Source of the DNA: Ruminococcus sp.
Lineage (GTDB): Bacteria; Bacillota_A; Clostridia; Oscillospirales; Ruminococcaceae
Reading direction: 5' to 3'
NCBI RefSeq assembly: GCF_024684275.1
Contig: NZ_JAIKXF010000096.1
Location: forward strand, 21,295-85,294
Length of the DNA stretch: 64,000 bases
The notes beneath the pieces were generated by a model. It was given only the letters and a program-made list of their open reading frames with translations. It ran no database searches and had not been told where the DNA came from. How positions within the stretch are numbered: position 1 is the stretch's first letter; every line of letters starts with the position of its first letter. This document shows positions 1 through 8,215 of this stretch, one piece after another. The position numbers were made by a program, and so were the translations under genes.

Positions 1-173
1 GCATTATGCACAGCTATGACCTCACAGCCGTTGAAGCTCATATGACATATCCCATAGCGAAGCTTTGAAACCAGCCCCATACCCTGTCCGTTTATCATTT
101 TTCCGAATTCGGGCTGCTCCACCCGTTCTGTGTTATGTCTGAGATTGAATCTCCATGAAGCCAAGCTAAACAT
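1..173 (-). CDS. Unrecognised protein, N-terminal part only
   Basis: An open frame on the minus strand runs from an ATG at 173 off the left edge, giving 57 codons. An AAAGGGG-like ribosome site lies about 10 bases upstream, just after the ruvB stop. The visible part begins MFSLASWRF and contains the segment FNGCEVIAVHN. A Gly-Cys followed by a hydrophobic stretch and Asn resembles the active-site cysteine region of papain/C39-like proteins that open with an NGC-IA-xN motif, but this is only a resemblance. No function is assigned. It may be the last gene of the ruv transcript, as only about 30 bp separate it from ruvB. Confidence 0.5.
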   Translation of the reverse strand, partial: MFSLASWRFNLRHNTERVEQPEFGKMINGQGMGLVSKLRYGICHMSFNGCEVIAVHN

Positions 174-204
174 AAATACTCATCCCCTTTGAGTAAAAGA
201 AGCC

Positions 205-1263
205 TCAGAAGCTCATCTGACCGTCCTCGCCTGATGATGTCTGCTCGGGAGCAGCTATGCCAAGATGCTCATAAGCAAGACGGGTAGCAACTCTGCCGCG
301 GGGAGTCCTCCCTAAGAATCCCAGCTGCATAAGGAAAGGCTCGCATATATCCTCAAGCGTGACGCTTTCCTCGTTTATTGCCGAAGCGAGAGTTTCCAGT
401 CCTACAGGTCCTCCGCCGTAGCCCTTGATTATCATTTCAAGCATACGCCTGTCGAGACCGTCAAGGCCTAATTCGTCGATATCAAGTCGGCTGAGAGCTA
501 TAGAAGCTATCTCCTGTGTAATTTGTCCGTTGCCCATTACATCTGCAAAGTCCCTTACTCTTTTGAGAAGTCTGTTCGCTATACGCGGCGTACCTCTTGC
601 CCTGCCTGCTATTTCTGCCGCACCGTCGGCGGTACAGGGTATACCCAGTATCATTGAGCTCCTTCTCACGATGTCCGTGAGCTGCTCCTTAGTATACAGC
701 TCAAGGCGCTGTATAACGCCGAATCGGTCACGGAGAGGCGCAGAGAGCTGACCTGCTCTTGTGGTAGCACCGATAAGGGTAAATGGTTTCAGGTCCATGC
801 GTATTGAACGCGCGGACGGTCCTTTGCCGATGATAATATCTATTACCCTGTCCTCAAGCGCAGGGTAGAGTATCTCCTCTACTGCACGGGACAGGCGGTG
901 TATCTCGTCTATGAAAAGTACGTCGTTGTCGGAAAGGCTGGTGAGGAGCGATACAAGGTCTCCCGGCTTTTCTATGGCAGGACCTGTGGTAACGCGGAGA
1001 TTAACTCCCAGCTCATGTGCGATTATTGAGGAAAGAGTGGTCTTTCCTAGTCCCGGAGGTCCGTACAGCAGCACATGGTCAAGAGGCTCGCTCCTGCGCT
1101 TTGCAGCCTCAATATATATGGCGAGGTTTTCCTTGACCTTGTCCTGACCGATATACTCGTGGAGAGTCTGCGGTCTGAGACTTATCTCAACGTCGCTGTC
1201 CTCCGTGGTATTCTCGGGGGTTATTATCCTCGGAGCGAACTCCATATCCTCTGTCTGTATCAA
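205..1263 (-). CDS. ruvB: Holliday junction branch-migration ATPase RuvB
   Basis: RuvB is the hexameric AAA+ motor that, with RuvA, drives branch migration of Holliday junctions. The 352-residue protein has Walker [10 protein letters not shown] near residue 68, Walker B FIDEIHRL near 117, sensor 1 GATTRAG, the arginine-finger region PLRDRFG, and a C-terminal winged helix ([11 protein letters not shown]) for DNA binding. The start appears to be TTG at 1263: an AGAGGTG ribosome site sits five bases upstream, whereas the first internal ATG (codon 7) has no spaced site. It is the distal gene of ruvC-ruvA-sseB-like-ruvB. Length and motifs are normal for the family. Confidence 0.97.
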   Translation of the reverse strand: MIQTEDMEFAPRIITPENTTEDSDVEISLRPQTLHEYIGQDKVKENLAIYIEAAKRRSEPLDHVLLYGPPGLGKTTLSSIIAHELGVNLRVTTGPAIEKPGDLVSLLTSLSDNDVLFIDEIHRLSRAVEEILYPALEDRVIDIIIGKGPSARSIRMDLKPFTLIGATTRAGQLSAPLRDRFGVIQRLELYTKEQLTDIVRRSSMILGIPCTADGAAEIAGRARGTPRIANRLLKRVRDFADVMGNGQITQEIASIALSRLDIDELGLDGLDRRMLEMIIKGYGGGPVGLETLASAINEESVTLEDICEPFLMQLGFLGRTPRGRVATRLAYEHLGIAAPEQTSSGEDGQMSF

Positions 1264-1278
1264 AAAAACACCTCTGTA

Positions 1279-2013
1279 TTATTTCTCGAAAAATCTCTTT
1301 TTGCGGACATAGAAAGGCTCTACTGTCTCCGCAGCCTTCTTGCCCATTTCCTGCTCATAGCTGATGAAGCACAGATGCTCGTTAGCCTTTACTGTCTTGG
1401 AAAGGTACTTTGACAGCGGCACGAAAAGCTTTCTTGTGCTGCCCATCATGTCAAGGACAAGAAGTATCTGCGGCTTTTCACAGCCCTTTATCATCTCCAT
1501 GATGAATGCGCGGTCAACATTAGGCTGCTTTGAGAGGAACTTGCTCGCAGCCCTTGTGATATGGCTCACGGAATGCTCTACGGGACGATAGCTGATTATA
1601 TCCGCCTCGTTATATGAGATAGCTTTTATCTTCAGGTTGCGGGCTATCATCAGTATGCTCTTTATCTCCTGTGATGAGAACTCCTTGCCGTAGGAATTCG
1701 GGTTCAATACTGCCGATACGGACTGTATAAGGTCAAAAAGTCTGAGGCAGTTTATCTTGTAGCAGTCAACGTAGCGCTTTGCAAACTGCTGGAGCGCACG
1801 ATAGCTTGTAAAAAACGGTATGAACACTTCTCCGTCAGGATTCTGTGTGGTTATCAGTTCAAGCTGTATACCGCCCTCAGCTCTGTCGCGCTCCTGCTTT
1901 ACGGGATTCTTGCAGATGACATAGACATCGCTTTTTATCAGCGTCTGTAAGAACAGCGAGCGCTGTGAGGGATCCTTTATTGCCGCTTTCAGCAATTCGT
2001 CAAGATTCATCAT
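1279..2013 (-). CDS. SseB-family protein between ruvA and ruvB
   Basis: A 244-residue soluble protein with the two-part SseB (enhanced serine sensitivity) architecture. The N-terminal domain, about residues 1-115, has the family pattern of a helical start (LDELLKAAIKDP), a strand ending SDVYV, and a dG-x-x-FIPFFTS segment. The C-terminal domain, about 130-244, ends with PFYVRKKRFFE, like the closing PFY of SseB C-terminal domains. Its biochemical role is not established. It lies 27 bp after ruvA and 15 bp before ruvB, so it is co-transcribed with the resolvasome, an uncommon place for the family. The first two codons are both Met. Confidence 0.7.
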   Translation of the reverse strand: MMNLDELLKAAIKDPSQRSLFLQTLIKSDVYVICKNPVKQERDRAEGGIQLELITTQNPDGEVFIPFFTSYRALQQFAKRYVDCYKINCLRLFDLIQSVSAVLNPNSYGKEFSSQEIKSILMIARNLKIKAISYNEADIISYRPVEHSVSHITRAASKFLSKQPNVDRAFIMEMIKGCEKPQILLVLDMMGSTRKLFVPLSKYLSKTVKANEHLCFISYEQEMGKKAAETVEPFYVRKKRFFEK

Positions 2014-2040
2014 AACAATAACCTTCCTTGCTTCATATTT

Positions 2041-2664
2041 TTAGCGCATATTTTTTGCCGCCATTAGTCTTAGTGTTTCCTTTATGAGGTCCTGTGTGCT
2101 CAGTGACTGGTCGAGCTTGCTGAGTATAGGTGCTGCCTCACCCTGAGAATAGCCAAGCACCATAAGTGCTTCGAGAGCCTCCGATACCGATGACGAGGCT
2201 GCTCCGGAGGCGATATGTGATAGCTCAGCAGCATCGCTGCTGATACTGCCGCTTATGGATTCCGAGGATATCTTGTCCTTGAGCTCCAGCACAAGGCGCT
2301 GAGCAGTCTTAGCTCCTATGCCCTTTGTCTTGGTGAAAGCCTTGCTGTCGCCCGATGCTACAAGAAGGGCGAATCTCTCGGGGGTAACGTCTGAGAGTAT
2401 AGCCGTTGCCGCCTTTGGTCCCACACCGGAAACGGATATGAGCAGCTTGAAGCAGCTCAGCTCCTGTAATGTGGCGAAGCCGAACAGCTCGACCACGTCC
2501 TCCCTGACGTAAAGATATGTGTACAGCATAGCCTCGCTGCCTATCTCTCCTAACTGTGAGACCGTATTGTAGGAGGTCTTGCAGCCATAACCCACGCCGC
2601 CGCATTCTATTACCGCAAAGCCCAGCTCCTTAACTATGAGCTTACCCTTTACACTGTATATCAT
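2041..2664 (-). CDS. ruvA: Holliday junction DNA-binding protein RuvA
   Basis: RuvA binds the four-way junction as a tetramer and loads RuvB. The 207-residue protein shows the three RuvA domains: an N-terminal OB fold (MIYSVKGKL to about 63), two helix-hairpin-helix motifs (LISVSGVGPKAATAIL about 76-91 and KTKGIGAKTAQRLVLEL about 111-127), and a C-terminal three-helix domain (about 160-205, LMVLGYSQGEA) that contacts RuvB. Length is typical. It starts with ATG 36 bp after ruvC and belongs to the operon read leftward from the promoter at 3251-3280. Confidence 0.97.
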   Translation of the reverse strand: MIYSVKGKLIVKELGFAVIECGGVGYGCKTSYNTVSQLGEIGSEAMLYTYLYVREDVVELFGFATLQELSCFKLLISVSGVGPKAATAILSDVTPERFALLVASGDSKAFTKTKGIGAKTAQRLVLELKDKISSESISGSISSDAAELSHIASGAASSSVSEALEALMVLGYSQGEAAPILSKLDQSLSTQDLIKETLRLMAAKNMR

Positions 2665-2700
2665 TTATCTTCAATTCTCCATTCCTGATCTCGATCTCCG

Positions 2701-3186
2701 TCAGCTCCACCTGACGGAATGCCCGTGGCATATAGCTATTGCAAGAGCGTCCGCCGCATCGTCGGGCTTGGGTATCTGTGCAAGTCCGAGAAGCTGCTTG
2801 GTCATCTCCATGACCTGCTTCTTTTCCGCCTTTCCGTAGCCGACCACAGACTGCTTTACCTGCAATGGGGTATATTCCGAAACAGGGATATTCCTTGTTG
2901 CCGCCGAAAGAACGGTGATGCCGCGAGCCTGTGCCACGTCTATTGCAGTTTTCTGGTTGGTTGTGAAGTAAAGCCGCTCTATCGCCATACAATCGGGGGC
3001 AAATTTGTTGAATATGAACTCAATATCCTCATGAATGGCTCTGAGCCGCTCGGGAAAAGGCGTTCCTGCCTCGGTGAGCACTGCTCCGTATTCTATGGGG
3101 GTGAACCTTACGCCGTCATAATCCAGAACTCCGAATCCGACTATGGCATAACCCGGATCTATCCCCAGTATTCTGACTTTTTTCAA
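2701..3186 (-). CDS. ruvC: Crossover junction endodeoxyribonuclease RuvC
   Basis: RuvC is the dimeric RNase-H-fold nuclease that cleaves Holliday junctions. The acidic active-site residues are visible: Asp10 in GIDPG, Glu70 in MAIERLYF, and the pair around Asp142/143 and Asp146 in PKPDDAADALA. At 161 residues it is of normal length. The start is read as TTG at 3186, preceded by AAAGG with an eight-base spacer; no ATG is available at the conserved N-terminus. It is the first gene of the ruvC-ruvA-sseB-like-ruvB operon. No clear LexA box was found upstream, so SOS control is not supported by what is visible. Confidence 0.96.
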   Translation of the reverse strand: MKKVRILGIDPGYAIVGFGVLDYDGVRFTPIEYGAVLTEAGTPFPERLRAIHEDIEFIFNKFAPDCMAIERLYFTTNQKTAIDVAQARGITVLSAATRNIPVSEYTPLQVKQSVVGYGKAEKKQVMEMTKQLLGLAQIPKPDDAADALAIAICHGHSVRWS

Positions 3187-3250
3187 TGTTTTTACCTTTT
3201 ATTATGTTAAAAGTTTCGTATAGTCATAGTTACTCACTATATACTGTATT

Positions 3251-3280
3251 ATTATAACATAAAACAAGTAGCCAATGCAA
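3251..3280 (-). promoter_or_regulatory. SigA-type promoter of the ruvC operon
   Basis: On the minus strand TTGCAT (3275-3280) is separated by 18 bp from TATAAT (3251-3256), and a TG lies directly before the -10. It is divergent from the pheA promoter about 20 bp away. Assigned from sequence match only. Confidence 0.7.
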
Positions 3281-3299
3281 TATATTTATCCGTTTTTTA

Positions 3300-3328
3300 T
3301 TGATTTCTACAAAAATAAATGCTATAAT
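3300..3328 (+). promoter_or_regulatory. SigA-type promoter of pheA-metH
   Basis: TTGATT (3300-3305), 17-bp spacer, TATAAT (3323-3328) with an extended -10 (TGC before TATAAT). The roughly 75-base leader that follows holds small inverted repeats (AGCC/GGCT and TGAGCC/GGCTCA, 3342-3382) but no T-run, so no attenuator can be claimed. Confidence 0.75.
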
Positions 3329-3408
3329 ATGTGAGGTATATCAATGAGCCTTCAGGCTTGGTCACAGACAGCTGAGGGCTCACGGCTAAAAACGGAGGTA
3401 TTTTTTAT

Positions 3409-4524
3409 ATGGATCTTAAACAGCTTCGGGACGGCATAGACGCTATAGACAGCGAGATTCTCTCACTCTTTATGAAGCGCATGGAGCTCTGCAAGGGCGT
3501 TGCTGACTATAAAAAGGAGCACAAAATGCCCGTATTTCAGGGTGGACGCGAGCAGGAGATAATCGACCGTATCAAGTCTCTCACCAATAACCCAAAGCTC
3601 GAAAACGGCACATCTGCACTCTTTACCAATATCATGGATATAAGCAAGATACTACAGAACCGCTCTATCCTTACGGATTCCCATGATTACACATATACTG
3701 CTCCTGACTTTGCAGGCGCAAAGAAAATAGGCTGTCAGGGCACATCAGGCGCAAATTCCGAGGCGGCTGCCGAAAAGGTATTCGGAAGCAGAGAATTCAC
3801 ATTCTACCCCTCATTTGAAGATGTATTCAAGGCTGTACAGGCAGGAGAGGTGGACTACGGCGTTCTTCCCGTTCAGAACTCCACCGCAGGCTCTGTGGAC
3901 AGCACCTACGACCTTATGGCGAATTATCCGTTTTACATCGTGAAAATGGTGACTTTAGAGATAGACCACTGCCTTGCAGCTAAAAAAGGCACTAAATTAG
4001 AGGATATAACCTGTGTTTATTCGCACAGGCAGGCTCTTTCACAGTGCGAGGTGTTCCTCAGCAAGACAAGGCTGAAAAAGTCAGAATACAGCAATACTGC
4101 AACTGCTGCGGAAAAGGTGCTCAGAAGCAGCGAGCCTATAGCAGCTATCTGCTCAACTTCCTGTGCAGAAAAGCTCGGTCTCGAAATAATCGCCCGTGAT
4201 ATTGCGGACTGTACCATAAACCGCACTCAGTTCATCATAATCTCAAGGGACTTGCAGGTAGACGAGGCTTCGGACGCTGTTTCCGTAATGCTCACTATCC
4301 CCCATACCGAGGGTAGTCTTTACCGTTTGCTGACAAAATTCTATGTAAACGGCATGAACCTGCTCAGGATCGAGAGCCGTCCTATCCGTGACGGCAGCTT
4401 TGACGTAATGTTCTTCCTCGATTTCAGCGGAAAGCTCTCTGATCCAAGCGTAAAGGCAGTTCTCCGCGACCTTGAGGAAAATCTCAGCAATTTCCGCTGC
4501 ATAGGCACATTCAAATCCGAATAA
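3409..4524 (+). CDS. pheA: Bifunctional chorismate mutase / prephenate dehydratase (P-protein)
   Basis: Converts chorismate to prephenate and then phenylpyruvate in phenylalanine biosynthesis. The 371 residues contain an AroQ-type chorismate mutase domain (1-90, LRDGIDAIDSEILSLFMKRM), a prephenate dehydratase domain (about 105-280, beginning GCQGTSGANSEAAA) and an ACT domain (about 290-365) with the phenylalanine-binding ESRP motif. The TRF catalytic motif of dehydratases reads TQF here (NRTQFIII): Thr is kept but Arg is replaced by Gln. The ACT domain suggests feedback inhibition by Phe. A GGAGG ribosome site precedes the ATG, and metH follows after 13 bp. Confidence 0.95.
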   Translation: MDLKQLRDGIDAIDSEILSLFMKRMELCKGVADYKKEHKMPVFQGGREQEIIDRIKSLTNNPKLENGTSALFTNIMDISKILQNRSILTDSHDYTYTAPDFAGAKKIGCQGTSGANSEAAAEKVFGSREFTFYPSFEDVFKAVQAGEVDYGVLPVQNSTAGSVDSTYDLMANYPFYIVKMVTLEIDHCLAAKKGTKLEDITCVYSHRQALSQCEVFLSKTRLKKSEYSNTATAAEKVLRSSEPIAAICSTSCAEKLGLEIIARDIADCTINRTQFIIISRDLQVDEASDAVSVMLTIPHTEGSLYRLLTKFYVNGMNLLRIESRPIRDGSFDVMFFLDFSGKLSDPSVKAVLRDLEENLSNFRCIGTFKSE

Positions 4525-4537
4525 AAAGGAGATAAAT

Positions 4538-6913
4538 ATGTCCCAAGATTTCTATTCCCTGCTTGAAAGCAGCAGCTTCGTCTTTCTTGACGGAGGTATG
4601 GGAACTATGCTTCAGGCGCACGGCATAAAGACCGAGCACGTACCCGAGCTGCTGAATATAACCGATCCCGAGGCTATAATGAAGATACACCGCCTGTACG
4701 TTGAAAGCGGCGCTGATATAATCTACGCCAACACCTTCGGCGCAAACCGCTTTAAGCTGGCAAAATGCGGTCATACCGTTGATGAAGTAGTTTCGGCAGG
4801 CGTTGCCAACGCAAAAAAAGCCGCCGCAGGACGTGCTCTTGTGGCTCTTGATCTTGGTCCTATAGGACAGCTCCTTGAGCCTGCGGGTACGCTTAAATTC
4901 GAGGAAGCCTACGATGTTTATCAGGAGCTTGTCCTCGCAGGCAGGGACGCCGATGTGATAGTTATCGAGACTATGACCGACCTTTATGAGGTAAAAGCCG
5001 CTGTTCTCGCCGCAAAGGAGAACTCGGACAAGCCCGTTCTCGTCACTATGACCTTTGAAGAGAATATGCGAACCTTTACAGGCGTTTCCCCTGAGTGTAT
5101 GGTGGCTGTGCTGGAAGGTCTGGGAGCTGATGCTATCGGCGTAAACTGCTCTCTCGGTCCTGAGGAGCTCTTCCCTGTTCTCGACAGGATATGCGCTCTA
5201 ACAACTCTTCCCGTCATAGCCAAGCCAAACGCAGGACTTCCCGATCCTGTCACCAACGAATACAACGTTGATCCCGGTGATTTCGCCGCAAGCGCCGTAA
5301 AGCTGGCTAAGGCAGGCGTTACCGTATTCGGAGGCTGCTGCGGAACTACTCCTGACCATATTTCAGCTATGACTGAGGCTCTTTCAGGCATGGAGCGTCA
5401 GACAAGAAAGATAGTCCGCGCAAGCATAGCCTGCTCAGCGGTGAACTGCGTTACCATAAATCAGCCCCGTGTTATCGGCGAGCGTATCAACCCTACGGGC
5501 AAAAAGCGCTTCAAGGAGGCTCTCCTCGCTCATGATGTAGACTATATCCTCAGTCAGGCTGTTGAGCAGATACACGCAGGTGCGGAAATTCTCGACGTAA
5601 ATGTGGGACTCCCGGGTATCGACGAAAAGGAAATGATGATAACCGCTGTAAAGGCTATACAGAGCGTCTGTGATACGCCATTGCAGCTTGACTCCACTAT
5701 TCCCGAGGTACTCGAAGCAGGTCTGCGTGTCTACAACGGCAAGCCTATCGTAAACTCGGTAAACGGAGAGGACGAGTCCTTAGAGGCTATACTTCCGCTT
5801 GTTAAAAAATACGGCGCTTCCGTGGTGGGACTTGCCCTTGACAAGGGCGGCATACCCAAAACTGCCGACGGGCGCTTTGCTATCGCGGAAAAGATACTCC
5901 GCCGCGCTATGGAGTACGGCATACCCAAAGAGGACGTATTCATCGACTGCCTTACACTGACGGCTTCTGCCGAGCAGGACGGCGTTATGGAAACTCTCAA
6001 CGCTCTCCACAGAGTAAAGGTAGAGCTGGGACTGAATACGGTGCTTGGTGTATCCAATATCTCCTTCGGTCTGCCGAACCGTGAGCTCATTACCCGTACA
6101 TTCCTCACTATGGCGCTTCACAGCGGACTTACCCTGCCTATCATAAACCCCAATATCGAAGGAATAATCGGAGCTGTAAGAGCCTACAGGCTTCTTGCAG
6201 GAATAGACCGCAACTCCGCCGAATTCATAAGCATATACGCTCAGGACGACAATGCGCCGAAGGCTCCTGCTCCTGCGCAGGACAAGGGAGCTCCCGATAT
6301 AATGTACGCGGTGGAAAACGGACTGAAAAATCAGGCTGTGAAAGCCGCCGAGGAGCTTATGTATACCGTCCCTCCTATGGAGATAATCAACGGCTATCTT
6401 ATCCCTGCTCTTGACAACGCAGGCGCTAAGTTTGAAAAGGGCAAGATATTCCTGCCTCAGCTCATACTCACCGCAGAAGCGGCTCAGGCTTGCTTCGAGG
6501 TCATAAAAACACGGCTCTCTGCAGCAAACAGCGAGAGCGTATCCAAGGGCAAGGTGGTGCTTGCCACGGTCCACGGCGATATACACGATATAGGCAAGAA
6601 TATCGTCAAGGTCCTCCTTGACAGCTACGGCTTCACGGTCATAGACTTAGGAAAGGACGTGCCTCCCGAAACTATAGTAAATGCGGCTATTGAGCACAAG
6701 GTAAGCCTTGTGGGACTGTCCGCGCTGATGACAACTACCCTCGGCGCTATGGCTGAAACTATAAAACAGCTCAACGAAAAGTACCCAGAGTGCAAGACTG
6801 TTGTGGGCGGAGCTGTTCTCACCGCTTCATACGCCGAGCAGATACACGCTGATTACTACGCAAAGGACGCAAAGCAGACCGTGGATATAGCTTCACAGGT
6901 CTATGGTGCGTGA
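4538..6913 (+). CDS. metH: Cobalamin-dependent methionine synthase without activation domain
   Basis: Transfers a methyl group from methyltetrahydrofolate through cobalamin to homocysteine. The 791 residues contain the homocysteine methyltransferase barrel (about 1-290; zinc-ligand segments GVNCSLGP and FGGCCGTTPDH), the pterin-binding barrel (about 310-565; GERINPTGKKRFKEA), the four-helix cap (about 590-665) and the B12 Rossmann domain (about 675-791) with the cobalamin His motif GDIHDIGKN. The AdoMet-binding reactivation domain of E. coli-type MetH (about 1,230 residues) is absent, and no remnant follows the stop. This short form is known from many Firmicutes, where a separate protein is presumed to reactivate the cofactor. 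Probably co-transcribed with pheA. Confidence 0.95.
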   Translation: MSQDFYSLLESSSFVFLDGGMGTMLQAHGIKTEHVPELLNITDPEAIMKIHRLYVESGADIIYANTFGANRFKLAKCGHTVDEVVSAGVANAKKAAAGRALVALDLGPIGQLLEPAGTLKFEEAYDVYQELVLAGRDADVIVIETMTDLYEVKAAVLAAKENSDKPVLVTMTFEENMRTFTGVSPECMVAVLEGLGADAIGVNCSLGPEELFPVLDRICALTTLPVIAKPNAGLPDPVTNEYNVDPGDFAASAVKLAKAGVTVFGGCCGTTPDHISAMTEALSGMERQTRKIVRASIACSAVNCVTINQPRVIGERINPTGKKRFKEALLAHDVDYILSQAVEQIHAGAEILDVNVGLPGIDEKEMMITAVKAIQSVCDTPLQLDSTIPEVLEAGLRVYNGKPIVNSVNGEDESLEAILPLVKKYGASVVGLALDKGGIPKTADGRFAIAEKILRRAMEYGIPKEDVFIDCLTLTASAEQDGVMETLNALHRVKVELGLNTVLGVSNISFGLPNRELITRTFLTMALHSGLTLPIINPNIEGIIGAVRAYRLLAGIDRNSAEFISIYAQDDNAPKAPAPAQDKGAPDIMYAVENGLKNQAVKAAEELMYTVPPMEIINGYLIPALDNAGAKFEKGKIFLPQLILTAEAAQACFEVIKTRLSAANSESVSKGKVVLATVHGDIHDIGKNIVKVLLDSYGFTVIDLGKDVPPETIVNAAIEHKVSLVGLSALMTTTLGAMAETIKQLNEKYPECKTVVGGAVLTASYAEQIHADYYAKDAKQTVDIASQVYGA

Positions 6914-6958
6914 TGAGCCGTTAGCCATTAGGCTGTAGGGGCGGATATTATCCGCTCG
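6914..6958. repeat. Intergenic palindromic repeat (GTAGGGG family) with GGCTAA motif
   Basis: After the metH stop comes GAGCCGTTAGCCATTAGGC, whose complement recurs at 26054-26074, then GTAGGGGCGGATATTATCCGCTCG (6935-6958), an imperfect GC-rich palindrome. It belongs to the same dispersed family as the units at 7267, 19731, 41726, 52695-52872 and 54779. Confidence 0.6.
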
Positions 6959-6975
6959 AAAAAGAGGTAAATATC

Positions 6976-7206
6976 ATGGATAAGTTCACACTTAACGATC
7001 TGAAAATGGGATCACGAAGCGAAGTCCTCACCTTTCTGAAAAAGCTGTGGAATGGTGAAAATGCTCCATGCCCCGTCTGCAAAAATGCTCTTGAATTGCT
7101 TCATAAAAAAGCAAAGAAAAGCGACTGCGACTGGCAGTGCAGACACTGCGGCAAAATAATAAGGACACTGGATATTATCGATGAACTCAACAAAACAATG
7201 CCATAA
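6976..7206 (+). CDS. Small zinc-ribbon protein
   Basis: A 76-residue protein of unknown role. Two Cys pairs, CPVC (about residues 33-36) and CRHCG (about 56-59), lie about 20 residues apart, the spacing of a zinc ribbon. The N-terminus is a predicted helical stretch (SEVLTFLKKLWNG) and the C-terminus is also helical. The ATG is preceded by AGAGGT at a suitable distance. It follows metH after a repeat and is closed by a strong terminator, so it may be read through from pheA-metH. Functional assignment is not possible from sequence alone; zinc binding is inferred from the Cys pattern. Confidence 0.7.
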   Translation: MDKFTLNDLKMGSRSEVLTFLKKLWNGENAPCPVCKNALELLHKKAKKSDCDWQCRHCGKIIRTLDIIDELNKTMP

Positions 7207-7213
7207 TAAAACT

Positions 7214-7240
7214 AAAAGCAGTCCGAATGGACTGCTTTTT
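7214..7240. terminator. Rho-independent terminator, likely bidirectional
   Basis: Stem AGCAGTCC / GGACTGCT with loop GAAT (7217-7236), followed by T-run 7236-7240 and preceded by an A-run. It closes the zinc-ribbon gene on the plus strand and could also stop the polysaccharide operon arriving on the minus strand. Confidence 0.85.
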
Positions 7241-7266
7241 CATGTATATATCAGGTGATTATCCAT

Positions 7267-7292
7267 CGGGACGTCGAGGCGTCGTCCCCTAC
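7267..7292 (-). repeat. GTAGGGG-family palindromic repeat
   Basis: Read on the minus strand it starts GTAGGGGACGACGCC and closes with the complementary arm ACGTCCCG. It abuts the stop codon of the flippase-like gene. Confidence 0.6.
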
Positions 7293-8215
7293 TATAGGCT
7301 CTTATGAGCTTTACCATATATCTTGCCGATAACGAATGCCGCTACGTCTGCAAATACCGAGCCTATCCGCATTACCAGCACGAACAGCACTATCCTGTCA
7401 GCAAAGCTGTCTCCGCAGACAAAGAGCATCACGCCCTCGCGTATGCCGATTCCGCCGGGAGCTCCCGGAGTAACGAAGCCGATTATCCACGCAAAGAGAA
7501 AAGCTCCTGTAAGCGCTGTCAGCTCAGCTGTGTCCGCCTGCGGCACTATAAGTGCAAGACAGCCCATATACATAGCCGCAGATACTGCGTTCTGGAGGAG
7601 ATAATAAAATGCTCCGCGCAGGAGCATGGGACGGTTCTCCCTTGCAAAAGCCTTTGAATAGCGCGATATATAGGCTTTGAACTTTTCTCTGAACTTCATT
7701 CTTACCGCCAGTATCAGCAGTACCGCAAGAACTATGCCCACTGCGCCTACGATAAGCAGATTCCGTCCGTATTTCGACAAAAGCTCCGCTATTCTTCCGC
7801 CCAGCATTATCACTGATATGACAGCCGTCCAGAACACGCAGAAAAGCACGTCCAGCACCGTTGCGCAGGCTACGTCAACATGGCTTATCTCCATATCTGC
7901 CGCAAGCTGATTGCGTCCCACATACTGGAATACGTTTCCCGGAAGGTACTTGTAAAGATTAGACTGAGTATACACAGGCATTGCCGCAGAATAGGGTATC
8001 TTCCGCCCAGAAAGCGACCTTGTGAACACCAGCCACGGATAGCATGAGCAGATTATTATAACGGTCTGTATCACAAAACACAGCAAAAGTGCACATACCA
8101 CCCTGCCCTCACTGAGCTGCGAAAAGCTTATATCCATGTCCAGAAGCTTCTTCACCACAAAGGCAAGGGCAGCTATCATAACTATATTGCCGATTATTTT
8201 CAGCGCTTTTTTCAT
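7292..8215 (-). CDS. Flippase-like integral membrane protein (LPG synthase TM / UPF0104 family)
   Basis: A 307-residue polytopic membrane protein with about eight hydrophobic segments. It contains the family's YLPGNVFQYVGR segment (about residues 94-105) and the GAPGGIGIREG motif (about 252-262) that mark the membrane domain of lysylphosphatidylglycerol synthase and related flippase-like proteins. No cytosolic synthetase domain is present. It is the last gene of the polysaccharide operon, and its start overlaps the end of the upstream glycosyltransferase by four bases (ATGA). A role in moving a lipid-linked intermediate is plausible from family and context but unproven. Confidence 0.8.
   Translation of the reverse strand: MKKALKIIGNIVMIAALAFVVKKLLDMDISFSQLSEGRVVCALLLCFVIQTVIIICSCYPWLVFTRSLSGRKIPYSAAMPVYTQSNLYKYLPGNVFQYVGRNQLAADMEISHVDVACATVLDVLFCVFWTAVISVIMLGGRIAELLSKYGRNLLIVGAVGIVLAVLLILAVRMKFREKFKAYISRYSKAFARENRPMLLRGAFYYLLQNAVSAAMYMGCLALIVPQADTAELTALTGAFLFAWIIGFVTPGAPGGIGIREGVMLFVCGDSFADRIVLFVLVMRIGSVFADVAAFVIGKIYGKAHKSL

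Noticed and set aside
3335..3408. Attenuator or riboswitch before pheA
   Set aside because: Small inverted repeats exist but there is no T-run, leader peptide rich in Phe or T-box motif.
5780..6586. Minus-strand open frame inside metH
   Set aside because: It is the shadow of a well-conserved coding strand and has no recognisable domain.
6914..7291. Frameshifted remainder of the MetH activation domain
   Set aside because: The region holds a repeat, a zinc-ribbon gene and a terminator; no activation-domain residues appear in any frame.
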